Shown here piece by piece: positions 18,485 through 29,534 of a stretch of 64,000 bases of DNA. Made by a program: the position numbers and the translations under genes. Source of the DNA: Ascarosepion bandense (taxonomy: Eukaryota; Mollusca; Cephalopoda; Sepiida; Sepiidae); NCBI GenBank assembly GCA_037127315.1, contig JBBBDQ010001614.1, positions 1,486,501 through 1,550,500 of the forward strand, given 5' to 3'. The notes under the pieces are model-generated. The model did not search any database. It was not told the origin of the DNA and saw only the letters and a program-made list of their open reading frames with translations. Position 1 is the first letter of the stretch. The number at the start of each line of letters is the position of its first letter.

Positions 18485-19125
18485 CAATAACAATATTATT
18501 ATCATTATTCTACAAATTTTACTTTTCTTATTTTTGTCATCTTTTATTCTTCCTCGTTTTCTTTTTGCATGCGCCTTGTATTATTGTTATTATCCTCCTA
18601 CTCCTTTGTATCATTCCTTCCTTCCTTTCTTCCTTCCTTCCTTCCTTCCTTCCTTCCTTCCTTCCTTCCTGTGCTTTCTTCTGTTCTTTTCTTTTCTCCG
18701 TTTCTTTCTTTTTCTTCTTTTCTTTATATTCTTGTTTTTCTTCTTTACACTATTTTGCCTCAGTTTTCTTCTCTACTAATTCTTTCACTCTAAACCTTTT
18801 TTTCTTTTTCTTCATATTCTCCCTTTTTATTATTATCTTTCTTCTTTCTTCTTCATTCCTCCTTTCCACCTGATTTTTCTGCTTTATCATCCCTTTTCTT
18901 TATCTTTCTTTTTTCTTTTTTTCTACTTTCAAGTATGCTCCTCTTGGTATTTCTTCTTCTTCTTCTTCTTCTTCTTCTTCTTCTTCTTTGCATTATTATT
19001 ATTATTATCTTTCTTTTTTACTCCTTCTTTCATCCTGATTTTTACTTTTTCTTTCTTTCTACCACCATATTTCTTTTCTTCTTCTTCTTCTGCCTCCTGA
19101 TTTTTCTTTTTTCCTCTCTCTTTTG

Positions 19126-19160
<35 letters not shown>

Positions 19161-19170
19161 TCACCAAATA
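18390..19170. repeat. CTT/TTA/CCTT microsatellite cluster
   Basis: (CTT)n at 18398-18450, (ATT)n at 18455-18483, (CCTT)n at 18615-18668, (CTT)n at 18952-18987 and (TTTC)n at 19125-19162, joined by T-rich sequence. Leucine/phenylalanine-rich frames here are artefacts. Confidence 0.9.
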
Positions 19171-21325
19171 TATTTCCTTTTGGCATTTCTTTTCTTTCCC
19201 CCTTATTCCATTCATTCTTAAAATAATTCAACCTTTATGAACACAGCAACATTGTTATTTCAAATGCGCCTTCAGCTCAGGCAGATGCACTTTTCCTCTG
19301 TTGAAACCGAAATGTTGTCTTCAAAACAAAGATAGAAAGACAGAATTGGTCACATTCCCAGTAAACGAGATTTCATTTAGACATTTCCAAAGACATCTTC
19401 CCTCATATCCTTCAATTCCCAGACTTCCTTGGCAAGATCTGGAGAATCAAAGAAGAATTTTACAATTTCGCTTCTGGTTCCAGATTTGAGATATTGCAGA
19501 CACCACTATTATTGGTATGAAATAAATAGATTTGGTGAGTAAAATTCAAATTCCAGCCGAAGCAGTTGAAGTCTATTTTGTGCTAATGCCCTTAGAAAAG
19601 CATGAATTAACCCTAACAATTGAGTGAACTTGCCTCAGATTCTCGGCCTCTCACTTCGTCATGATGTTTCCAACTCAAGGAACCGTAATTATAGGGAGAT
19701 GATTAATGTTTATTAATTCGGCCTTTTGTCATACATAACTAAACTCCCTTTAACCTACAAGCTTTATCCAGAATTATCAGGTTTTCATCAGAGGTTAGTT
19801 ATCAGTTGGTTGTAGATTGAAATATGTGAATTAGTGTAGAATAGTGGAAAAATAAAAATATACATTTTTCATGTTAAAATAGAAAATTTATTAATAAAAA
19901 GGATAGCATGAATTGTGGTAGAAATTAATGCTCAATTAGAAACAAGTAATGAGTTAAGGTTATCAAGAAATGTTCGTAGTAGTAATTTATTGGAAAGACT
20001 ATATGCGTACGTACGTATGCCTGTATGTATGAGCATTTGTTTGATAAGAATGTTTTTGGATGGAGAAGAAGAAGTAAAATGAACCAGCACTCGAGAAAGA
20101 AGGAGGACGATGTGCTACATGATTGAGGTATCTTCCGTTACATTTTAATTGTTTCGTCTCGCTGCTCCCATCTGACTGTCTGACTGACGCTGACCGAAGC
20201 CTTTTATAGTCATTTAGATTTTTCACACTGGATCACTAAGACTTACAAATCGCTTCCATTGGTCCGCATATAAATTTAACATCTACTTGCAAAATCCGGT
20301 TTCTTGATCTATCCTTTTTCTATTTAGGAAAAACCTGGATTTTACACGTCATTGTGAATTTTTATAAAAGTGAAGAAGAAGGTTGATTTTAATTCTTAAT
20401 TTCTTAGCCACCACAGAACAATTCTGCTTTGATTGATAGACAATAACCTCATTAATTAACCTCTACTTTGAGTTGCTCTTGGGCCTTTTTGTTGGTGAAA
20501 AATAGTCAACAATAAAGCATGGCTTAGTTTTTGCTGGTGGCAACCTAAAAGTACATCCTTTTACATGATACAGAAAGGAGACGATAGCAGTACTGTCAAG
20601 TAATTTGCCTCCCCTCATTGTCTTTAGAAAACTCATAAAATATTTCACATCATTGCACTCCAACACTTAAATAGTTATGATAATGGTAATATAAGCTGTT
20701 TCCATAAGAGGAAACATTTGGCATTCATTGACCAAGTAGACAATACTGTTTACTCAAGTCTAGTAGCTTTTATCAGCCTTTCCAGTATTGATGGCATTTC
20801 CCTTCTGTTTAAAGTGGCATGAAATTAAAATCTTCATTGTGTCATTTTTTTTCTCTTTGAGTTCCATGTGCTATCCATTTTAGCTGTTGCTGCTGTTGAT
20901 AATCTTCAAATCATATGGTTTTATTTGAAACAGCTCTTTATTTGAGACTCTGTAGCACCAGTCCACACTGTTCAAAGAAGGGTGATCTTTGCCAACGCTC
21001 TCAAGTTTGACTCATTCAAGGCCTTTTTTTCACCATTGATCTTCTGATGTGGTTGCATACAGCTGACAGTTTATATATTTCTAAATGTTATTACGCATGT
21101 CATCTATTTGAGAGTCTCGATCTGACGAGCCTACTTAAGAAAATGACTCAAAACTTCATGTTGATGTTTCAGTTTCTTTTTGGGCAAAATTACCTCTGAC
21201 ACAACTATTTTCAATTTCTTTTTCTCCTATACTTAATTTGTTATGTTATATATTATCTAACCATGTGTGCAATTTTACCCAAAACTGTATCTTACATTTG
21301 AACGACGCAAAGCTGTAAAAAAGTA
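19171..21325. other. Largest unrecognised non-satellite stretch
   Basis: About 2.1 kb with no LINE or SINE signature I know. It has short frames only. One at 20463-20666 on the minus strand (67 codons from a GTG, bounded upstream by a stop, with LLDSTAIVSFLYHVKG) looks less biased than random AT-rich frames, and could be an exon or a decayed transposon piece. I do not recognise it. Sequence on both sides in other frames is also fairly free of low complexity. Confidence 0.35.
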
Positions 21326-21326
21326 T

Positions 21327-21601
21327 TGTGGCATAATGGATACCAGCTTGGAATGAAAAATTAGAGGGTTTGAATTTCAGGTGAATTCGTTGCATTCACC
21401 TGGGAAAGGTATGAATCCATTTCATCTCCCGCCAGCTATGGATTAAAAAGCGGGGAAAATTGGGTTCTATAATTTTGGTTATCAATTGCAGAAACATATG
21501 GCAACCTACTATATGAAAATCTTCTGCCCAGTCAGTCATGTCTCTTTTGAGACATGATTGTCCAAGCATATATAATGTATGGCAACTAACTGATGGACTG
21601 A
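21327..21601 (+). mobile_element. SINE-1 copy, near full length, diverged
   Basis: GTGGCATAATGGATACCAGC (A-box side), GAGGGTTTGAATTTC (B box), CTGGGAAAGGTATGAAT, then ATGGCAACCTACTAT and the tail hairpin ATGTCTCTTTTGAGACAT. More diverged than the 60.7-kb copy. Confidence 0.75.
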
Positions 21602-21604
21602 TTT

Positions 21605-21905
21605 TTATATAGCTTCTTTTCCCGCATTTCCCGCCTGTGGAACTCGCTTCCTTATTCTTGCTTTCTTACAACCTCCAAGAATTTAAATGCAAGGTCAATT
21701 CTCATCTCTTAAATACTTGACCCTAGTTCTTTCCACACTGTCCTGTAGATCCTTTCCTTTCTCTCACCTTCGCAACTGTCATTGCACCTGTATTCCCATC
21801 CTTCTTTGCTCCTTTCTAACTGGTTCGTCCTTCTCCTCATTCTCCTCTAACTCTTTTACTCTTATGTAGCCCCCTGCACATCAGTGGCTTTCCCACCTTG
21901 CTTGG
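21605..21905 (+). pseudogene. LINE-B C-terminus and 3' end
   Basis: Shifting plus-strand frames give a WNSLP-like, then NLQEFKCKVNSHLL-like ending at 21630-21715. The 3' UTR ends in TAGCCCCCTGCACATCAGTG and CCTTGCTTGGGGTAATATGA, the conserved LINE-B terminus, followed by (TA)n. Confidence 0.72.
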
Positions 21906-21911
21906 GGTAAT

Positions 21912-21912
21912 A

Positions 21913-21995
<83 letters not shown>

Positions 21996-22018
21996 TTTGT
22001 TTGTTTGTCTGTGTGTGC
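21912..22018. repeat. (TA)n(TG)n microsatellite
   Basis: TA about 21912-21950, then TG to about 21991 and TTTG/TG to 22018, directly after the LINE-B end. It probably grew from the element's tail. Confidence 0.9.
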
Positions 22019-22094
22019 ATGTATGTATAAAAGATACTTTAATAAAGTGTTAATATTTCTATGGCTTGCAATTTCATATACTCCCACAATATTC

Positions 22095-22392
22095 AGTCAG
22101 TTAGTTAAGTACCATACATGATACATGCTTGGGCAATCATGACTCAAAAGAGACATGACTGACTGGGCAGAAGATTTTCCCACAGTAGGTTGTCATTACT
22201 TTCTCCGGTAGACTGATTGCCAACCAAGGCTTCTGTTCTGTTATTTAACCACTAGCTGGAGGGAAGAGATGGATTAATACCTTTCCTAAGGGTATTTGTG
22301 CATAAGTAAATGCAGCAAATCCAACTTGAATTTGAACTTGGTTCTCCAAGTTCTTGTTCCGAGTCAATATCCCCTACACCACAACACAATAT
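22095..22392 (-). mobile_element. SINE-1 copy
   Basis: Reverse orientation: tail hairpin at about 22138-22155, CCTTTCCTAAGGGTATTTGT, and a head near 22345-22392 with B-box-like AACTTGGAGAACCAAGTTCA. Confidence 0.78.
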
Positions 22393-22489
22393 TCAGGTGG
22401 TGGAAAAGAAAAGAAATTTATTTCTGCCTTTTTCTACCACCTGGGTTACTTAATAAGACTTGTATCACTAAGCCAGCCTTTTTACTCTA

Positions 22490-22660
22490 AGCACTTTTTC
22501 TCTTCAGTATATAGGCAATCATGGCTCTCCACGATTTCTTCTCCTTTCCAGCTCTCAATAAATGCTGTCTCTTTTTTATGCCAAAATCCTGTTCTATCAT
22601 CCATTTCCTGAAACTCGCCAAGTATGTTATGCAATGTTTATGGACTTAACCTACCCTATA
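22490..22660 (-). mobile_element. LINE-A 3'-end fragment
   Basis: Reverse complement contains AGAAATCGTGGAGAGCCATG and ATTGCCTATATACTGAAGAG, the LINE-A terminal signature. Confidence 0.6.
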
Positions 22661-22674
22661 TATATATATATATA

Positions 22675-23383
22675 CTAGCAGTATAGCCCCGTGTTGCTCG
22701 GGTGTAATGAAAGCTTTAAAACTAATCCATGGTCCTGGAGCTCAGACTCTTTGAATGTTGGCACGAAAGACTAAAAAGCAATAGATGTTTCCAGTTAAAG
22801 CGAAACCGTAGACTGAAAGAAAAATGAATGGATCAAAGTCAAATTTTGATTTCCTGGTATCGATATCAATTAAGTTTTTTTCGTCGTAAACTGAATTTTG
22901 AAGGCTAAATAACTCCTCTGAGTAAATGATATCATGACTGAGACTAAGAACTACAATTATACCTACTTAGAGCCAAACCCGAAGCAAAAACTAAAATAAA
23001 AGGACTGGAAAACTGATTTTGATGAGACACTGTAGGATATCGGGGTATTAATTTCCAATATTGGAGTGAAATAAGTCATCCAAGGATGGAACTGCAACCT
23101 TCAAACTTCTGAATATCATTTATTATGTCTTTGTCTATGAGTGTATCAAATTTGATTAAAATCGGACCACTCCTTCTATAACCCGTTTTTTTCGAATATC
23201 AATTTTCAATATTTATCAGGGGTACCTTGACACAAAACTAAGCTAAGAACACTCACAGATGCTTATAATACAACTGTGTAAATTTTCAAGAAAATCGGTT
23301 CAGCCATTTCGGAGTCTATAGGTAATGGACACACACACACAGACACACACACAGAGACAAAGTTCTATTTATAAATAAGTTTA
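22675..23383 (+). mobile_element. R700 repeat, copy 2
   Basis: Begins CTAGCAGTATAGCCCCGTGT and ends AAGTTCTATTTATAAATAAG. It lies inside a TA microsatellite, so a target-site duplication would be invisible. Its middle differs from copies 1 and 3: instead of their CAGACATACAGG and TA stretch it has GATGAGACACTGTAGGATAT and following sequence. The family therefore has at least two internal variants. Confidence 0.82.
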
Positions 23384-23689
23384 GGTATATATATATATAT
23401 ATATATACACACACATTAGATGAATTAATATTGTTTTGTGGAGGTATACTATCAAAGTATCACTGATACATTTAAAATTTGTTGTTTGGCTAAAATATTA
23501 TGGAAAATCAAAGACTATTTTCTTCCACCTATTAATAAAGAAAATTCCAAAGATTAGCCAATTTATTACAAACCAATTTCAATTTTAATCATTTTTAGAT
23601 AAAAAAATGAATTACTGATGGGATTGTATGGACCCATCCCAAATATTTTACCGAAACATTCAATATATTATCTTTATGTTCTTGCATCA

Positions 23690-24160
23690 TAGGTAGATAG
23701 ATAATAAAAATATCCAAATACTGAAGAATTTTTGTCTTTATTTTCACCTGAAATTAAAGCTAAAATACGATGTTTAGAACAGCTCATGATTAAACATAAT
23801 AGACATTCATTGTCTGTTAAATTTAACAATATGTGTTTAAATAATTATCTGCTGCCTCGATACACTAAATTTAAGTTACATGATGCCACAGCATTAAATG
23901 ATCCCAACACCAAGAAATTTCAATCAACCTCATTCAACAACAAATAATCTCTCTGAAGATGACTCGTGTGAGCCGAATACTTAGAAACAACATAATAAAA
24001 AAATATCTAAATGTTGGAGCATTTTTTACTTTATTTTCATCTGAAATTAAAGCCAAAATACGATGTTTAGAACGGCTCATGATTAAACATAATAGACATT
24101 CATTGTCTGTTATATTTAATAGCATATGTTTAGAAAATAGATAGATGTAAAACGACATCC
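23690..24160 (+). pseudogene. Penelope-like element fragment, duplicated block
   Basis: The frame at 23732-23947 (SPEIKAKIRCLEQLMIKHNR, SLSVKFNNMCLNNYLLPRYT) resembles the N-terminal region of Penelope-like proteins as I remember them. About 120 bp (23745-23830) is repeated at 24040-24125. Between the copies CTGAAGATGACTCGTGTGAG near 23954 resembles the hammerhead-derived motif found in Penelope-like terminal repeats, with GAAT where GAAA is expected. Dead. Moderate to low confidence in the family. Confidence 0.45.
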
Positions 24161-24164
24161 CAGT

Positions 24165-24565
24165 GTTGCACTTTTTGTCTTCCGTTAGAACACTTCCCAG
24201 GTATTTACATTCCTGCACCTGCTTGATTTTATTATTTCCAACCTGTAGTTTACATTTCAGGCTCTTCTTTTTGCTGATGACAATGCATTCAGTTTTCTTA
24301 TAATTTATATTTAGTTCTTTCTTATGGCTTTCATTTTTGCTGCCTTTTCTAGTTTCCTTTCCATGTCTGCTATCAGCACTGTGTCATCTGTTTATCTTAT
24401 ATTGTTAAAAATGAGGTTGCTAATGGTAATTCATGGCAGGACTACTAGTTCTCTCGGAATTGCCTTGCTATACTGGTTGAAAAGATCTGGTGAGAAGACA
24501 CATCCTTGTCTTACATCCATTTTCTTTTTATATTTGCTGATCTCATTTCCTCTCTGCAATTTGCT
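24165..24565 (-). pseudogene. LINE-A RT catalytic region, degenerate
   Basis: Minus strand: MDVRQGCVFSPDLFN near 24495-24530, the RT GxxQGxxxSPxLFN block, then a stop and TDDTVLIADMERKLE where YADDTVLIAD is expected, then ECxxISKK-like sequence. The Y-A of the catalytic box is lost and stops interrupt the frame. Confidence 0.75.
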
Positions 24566-24764
24566 ATAAGTGAGTATACTATGGAAAGAACATGATGCTG
24601 TGTTTGAAAGGATGCAAATGAGAAGAAAACTGATAGTAAATATCAGGAAGAGACAAATGAGGTTCTTGGGACACGTAATGAGGAGGGAGAGACATAATAC
24701 TCACAGGTCGGATAAATGTTAGGAGAGACAGGGGAAAGAAGCGTGAGACGTACTTGTTAGGTCT
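24566..24764 (+). pseudogene. LINE-A C-terminal fragment entering the tandem array
   Basis: MQMRRKLIVNIRKRQMRFLG-like (24613-24670), GHVMRRE, TGRINVRRDRGKK-like (24705-24740). It leads in register into the first tandem unit, so this is the parental copy. Confidence 0.72.
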
Positions 24765-26258
24765 GAGCAAATGGTTGACAGAACGGGGCTTGGAAGAGAT
24801 ACCAAGAGAAAAATTATTGAGAGCGACAAGAGACAGAGCCAAGTGAAAGTCCATGATTGCCTACGTCCTGAAGGGACACGGCACATGAAGAAAAAGAAAT
24901 AAAATTAAACGCATTCCTCCGCAGCTAATCAGTAATGAGAAGAGGTGGATTCATACCTAATCAGAATTTGATAAACAAAACAGAAATTGTTATGTGGATA
25001 TAAAGTGGGGGATCAATCCTCTATTATAACCAATATATAAAGCGATCCCTCACTTTGTGGCCATACTACCTTCTATCCATTTAGAGTCTAGATTTATGGG
25101 CTTGAGCAAATGGATTGCAAAGAAGGGTTTGGAAGAGATACCAAGAGGAAAAATTATTGAGAGCGACAAGAGACAGGGGAAAGCCAAGTGAAAGTCCATG
25201 ATTGCCTACGTCCTGAAGGGACACGGCACATGAAGAAAAAGAAATAAATCTAAAAGCATTCCTCCGTAGCTGATCAGTAATGATAAGAGGTGGATTCATA
25301 CCTAATCAGAATTTGATAAACAAAACAGAAATTGTTATGTGGATATAAAGTGGGGGATCAATCCTCTATTATAATCAATATATAAAGCGATCCCTCACTT
25401 TGTGGCCATACTACCTTCTATCCATTTAGAGTCTAGATTTATGGGCTTGAGCAAATGGATTGCAAAGAAGGGTTTGGAAGAGATACCAAGAGGAAAAATT
25501 ATTGAGAGCGACAAGAGACAGAGCCAAGTGAAAGTCCATGATTGCCTACGTCCTGAAGGGACACGGCACATGAAGAAAAAGAAATAAATCTAAAAGCATT
25601 CCTCCGCAGCTGATCAGTAATGAGAAGAGGTGGATTCATACCTAATCAGAATTTGATAAACAAAACAGAAATTGTTATGTGGATATAAAGTGGGGGATCA
25701 ATCCTCTATTATAATCAATATATAAAGCGATCCCTCACTTTGTGGCCATACTACCTTCTATCCATTTAGAGTCTAGATTTATGGGCTTGAGCAAATGGAT
25801 TGCAAAGAAGGGTTTGGAAGAGATACCAAGAGGAAAAATTATTGAGAGCAACAAGAGACAGAGCCAAGTGAAAGTCCATGATTGCCTACGTCATGAAGAG
25901 ACACGGCACATGAAGAAAAAGAAATAAATCTAAAAGCATTCCTCCGCAGCTGATCAGTAATGAGAAGAGGTGGATTCATACCTAATCAGAATTTGATAAA
26001 CAAAACAGAAATTGTTATGTGAGTATAAAGTGGGGGATCAATCCTCTATTATAATCAATATATAAAGCGATCTCTCACTTTGTGGCCATACTACCTTCTA
26101 TCCATTTAGAGTCTAGATTTATGGGCTTGAGCAAATGGATTGCAAAGAAGGGTTTGGAAGAGATACCAAGAGGAAAAATTATTGAGAGCAACAAGAGACA
26201 GAGCCAAGTGAAAGTCCATGATTGCCTACGTCCTGAAGGGACACGGTACATGAAGAAG
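24765..26258 (+). repeat. 340-bp tandem array of LINE-A 3' ends, about 4.5 units
   Basis: GAGTCTAGATTTATGGGCTT recurs at 25084, 25429, 25769 and 26109 (periods 345, 340, 340). A first partial unit precedes 25084, and the last stops at the LINE-A terminus near 26255. Each unit is about 145 bp of LINE-A 3' end plus about 195 bp of other sequence. That other sequence holds an inverted pair (AAAGTGGGGGATC / GATCCCTCACTTT) and an AGAAGAGGTGGATTCATACC block akin to SINE-1. Units differ at only a few positions, so the array is young. The three identical ~61-codon frames are LINE debris. Confidence 0.9.
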
Positions 26259-26274
26259 ATAGGTTCTTGATTAT

Positions 26275-26755
26275 TCTAATGTCTTTCTTGAATATCTCTT
26301 GTTGATATTGTAGTCAACTTTTGTTTTTTGTTTCTCCTCCTGGGCTTCTCCATGTCCATAATCATCTTGGTTGTTTGTGAAAACATGTGTTGACTATTAC
26401 TTGGTCTTTCACTGAGCACCATTAGACCCATTTTTCTCCTGGGTAATTGTGGTTTCCTAATCTGAAATTGCCAACTGTTTCACCTTCCCTCTTCTTGCCT
26501 TCTTAGGCATTCACGTCTTCCATGATAATTCTAATGTCTTGTGATTTACAATGAGCTTGGCATTGTCCAGAATGGAGTAGAAATGTTTGATTTCCTCCTC
26601 AGTACTTTGTGTTGTCAGTGCGTACATGACTATAACAGTTATGTGAAAGCACTTTCCTTTTAATTTAAGAATTTTTTGCATAACTGGTAGCACCCCAGAA
26701 CACATTTCCTCATGTTCTGATTCAGTATCAAGCTGACTCCTTTTTCATTATTTTA
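26275..26755 (-). pseudogene. LINE-A endonuclease domain remnant
   Basis: Minus strand, 26511-26705: KGKCFHITVIVMYALTTQST, EEEIKHFYSILDNAK, matching the TVIQVYAPTT..EEEIE.FY pattern of APE-type endonucleases in RTE-like LINEs. It continues, frame-shifted, with KKREGETVGNF, GLGNHN and WTWRSPGGETKN down to 26277 (GN...R...TW.SP). This is the only endonuclease piece in the window and supports an APE-type LINE. Confidence 0.72.
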
Positions 26756-26779
26756 GATATAAAAAGCCATAGACTGTCT

Positions 26780-26825
<46 letters not shown>

Positions 26826-26965
26826 TAAAAAGACAGACATTCATAGATAGATAGATAGATATAAAAAGACAGACATTCATAGATAGAAAGATAGATATAA
26901 AAAGACATAGTCTTAGATAAATACATAGACAGATAGATATAAAAAGACATATACTTATAGATAAT
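26780..26965. repeat. GATA array with spacer
   Basis: (GATA)n at 26780-26825, then shorter blocks separated by TAAAAAGACAGACATTCATA or variants. Confidence 0.9.
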
Positions 26966-26969
26966 TTTG

Positions 26970-27990
26970 TTTTTCTTTAATAATTTCACACCAATCAAGG
27001 CTAGAGCACCACTCGTACACAGAGGGCTACAGTAAGAGAAAAGACTGGATACAGTTAGTATTAAGGAAAGGATAAAAGATGAATGGAATTCAAGAAAATA
27101 GAAAATGGAAATTGAAGTTTCATTGAAATTTTTGGAGATTGTAGCTATCAGGGAAGCAAGTAAACAGAAGGGAGTTCCACAGGCAAGAAATGCAAGAAAA
27201 GAAACTTGTGGTTACATTTAACTATTTTGATGGTGAAAAAAAGTGGGACCTAGATGCCAATCTAGTAGTATATTTAAATTTATGAGGTCAAGGCACCAGG
27301 CAAGAAAAGCTTGTCAGAATAGTTGCCAAGAAAATATTTAGAGAAATGAAAGAGGGAAGCCACATCACGTTGGTGAGAAAGTGAATGAAGTTGAGATGCC
27401 AAGTCAGGATTGATTATATTGAAGATCCTTCTTTGGATTGTGTCAAGAATCTTGAGATGACTAGCAGGAGCATCTGACCAGATATCGCAATAGTATCCGA
27501 TGCAAGAATGGTAGATTTATGAACGTGCAAGATGGATTCTGACAAGAAAAACTTTCTGTTGCAATACACTGATGCAACTTTTCTAGCTATAGATTTGATG
27601 TAGTCATTTCAAAGCATCAGCTATGTTGATGGCAGCTAGGCAAGTTTGTCTGTGGTGGTTAAAAAGGTGAGCAGTTTTGTTTTTGAGGCATTAAAATTTA
27701 CAAGCTATTTCCTGTTCCATTTAACCACTGATTGGAGGTCTGTTTCAAGAGCAGCAACCAGGTTTACTTTCTGTGCTCTGGCAGAATTCCTATTGAGATG
27801 GGAGTAGACAGTGATGTTATCTGTATAAATGCCTACTTGGGTACTGATGACATCATAAAGATCATTGATGAAGATCAGAAACAGCATAAAACTTAGAATA
27901 GAACCTTAAGGGACACCCACATTTATGTGAAATGATCTAGAAGTATGCCTATTCAAAACGACCTTCATTTCATTATTTGATAGTGTTGTG
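26970..27990 (-). pseudogene. LINE-B, RT catalytic region to 3' end
   Basis: The longest LINE-B stretch, about 1 kb. Minus-strand 27705-27887: MLFLIFINDLYDVISTQVGI, then YTDNITVYSHLNR, where the usual Y/FxDD catalytic box reads YTDN, so the second aspartate is lost. Downstream, in broken frames: WNRKWLVNFNASKTKLL-like, INPDLASQLQSLSHQRDVAS, LFHFSKYFLGN, and the 3' UTR with CGTACACAGAGGGCTACAGT near 27015. Family order matches CR1/Jockey RTs. Dead by substitution and frameshift. Confidence 0.82.
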
Positions 27991-28205
27991 CAGTAGTTTT
28001 CGCACTGAAATTTATAATCATGCAATGTTGGTTGTTAATCGATTGAACGCACACTAAATGTTAGGAACTTGGTAATCTTACACTGAAAGCTGACTCCTTA
28101 GTATTCGGCTAACTGCTGGCTAATATCAACTCCCTACTAGTTCTACTGAGCTCCAATAGAACTCTAAAGAACTCTCTAGAACTCCTATGAACTTCCCAAG
28201 AGCTT

Positions 28206-28585
28206 AGGAGGGAGAGTCCATTATCTGAGGAATAGGTGTGTTTCACCATAACATTAATATTGGAGGGAGAGTCCATTATCTGAGGAATAGGTGTGTTTCA
28301 CCATAACATTAATATTGGAGGGAGAGTCCATTATCTGAGGAATAGGTGTGTTTCACCATAACATTGATAAAGAAGGGAGATTCCATTATCTGAGGAATAG
28401 GTGTGTTTCACCATAACATTAATATAGGAGGGAGAGTCCATTATCTGAGAAATAGGTGTGTTTCACCATGACATTAATATAGGAGGGAGAGTCCATTATC
28501 TGAGGAATAGGTGTGTTTCACCATAACATTAATATAGGAGGGATAGTCCATTATCTGAAGAATAGGTGTGTTTCACCAGAACAGA
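28206..28585 (+). repeat. 55-bp minisatellite, about 7 units
   Basis: GAGTCCATTATCTGAGG and variants recur at 28214, 28269, 28324, 28379, 28434, 28489 and 28544, an exact 55-bp period without indels. Units differ by one to a few substitutions. Each contains ATAGGTGTGTTTCACCATAA. Not related to LINE-A, SINE or R700 by eye. The preceding 28000-28205 is unrecognised. Confidence 0.95.
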
Positions 28586-28668
28586 TAAGAACAACTGAAT
28601 TAAATCAGACAATCATGATGAAATATTGTAGAAGATATGTAGAGCCACAACATGAGCTTTATCATTAA

Positions 28669-29391
28669 CTAGCAGTATAGCCCGGCGTTGCTCAGGTATA
28701 ATGAAAGCTTTAAAACTAATCCATGGTCCTGGAGCTCAGACTCTTTGGACGTTGGCACGAAAGACTAAAAAGCAATAGTTGTTTCCCGTTAAAGCGAAAC
28801 AGTAGATTGAAAGAAAAATGAATAGATGTACGTCAAATTTTGATTTCCTGGTATTGATATCAAATAAGTTTTTTCGTCGCAAACTGAATTTTGAAGACTA
28901 AATAAGCCCTCTGAGTAAATGGTATCATGGCTGAGACTAAGAACTACAATTCCACCTGCTTAGAGCCAAACCCGAAGCAAAAACTAAAATAAAAGGGCTG
29001 AAAAAAATACAGACATACAGGCAGATAAACAGACACACACACAAACATCTTGCCTTTTATGTATATATATTATCGATTTTCTGCACTATTGTAAGAACTG
29101 CAACCTTGAAACTTCTGAATATCATTTCTTATGTCTTTGTCTATGAATGCATCAAATTTGATTATAACTGGACCACTCCTTCTATAAACCGATTTTTTCG
29201 ATTATCAATTTTCGATATTGATTGGGGGTACCTCGACACAAAACCTAGCTAAGAACACTCGCAGATACTTATAGTACAATGGGTAAATTTTCAAAGAAAA
29301 TTGGTTCACCCGTTTCAGAGTCTATAGGTAATGGATACACACGCACAGAGACACACACACACAGACAAAGTTCCATTTATAAATAAGTTTA
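28669..29391 (+). mobile_element. R700 repeat, copy 3
   Basis: CTAGCAGTATAGCCCGGCGT start and CAGACAAAGTTCCATTTATA, AATAAGTTTAG end. Close to copy 1 throughout, including the internal CAGACATACAGGCAGATAAA stretch. No obvious target-site duplication. Confidence 0.85.
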
Positions 29392-29534
29392 GATATCAAG
29401 AGCTGGTATATATATTAGTGATGGCCATTAGTACATCAACAGTAGACGTATTAAAGTGGAATACATATTGTTTTCCAGAAAGTAGGTCATTAAAAGTGAG
29501 ATGCTTAACCACCTCAGCATTGATTAGAGCAGCA

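Noticed and set aside
18398..19240. Leucine/phenylalanine-rich frames resembling membrane proteins
   Set aside because: They are translations of CTT, ATT and TTTC microsatellites.
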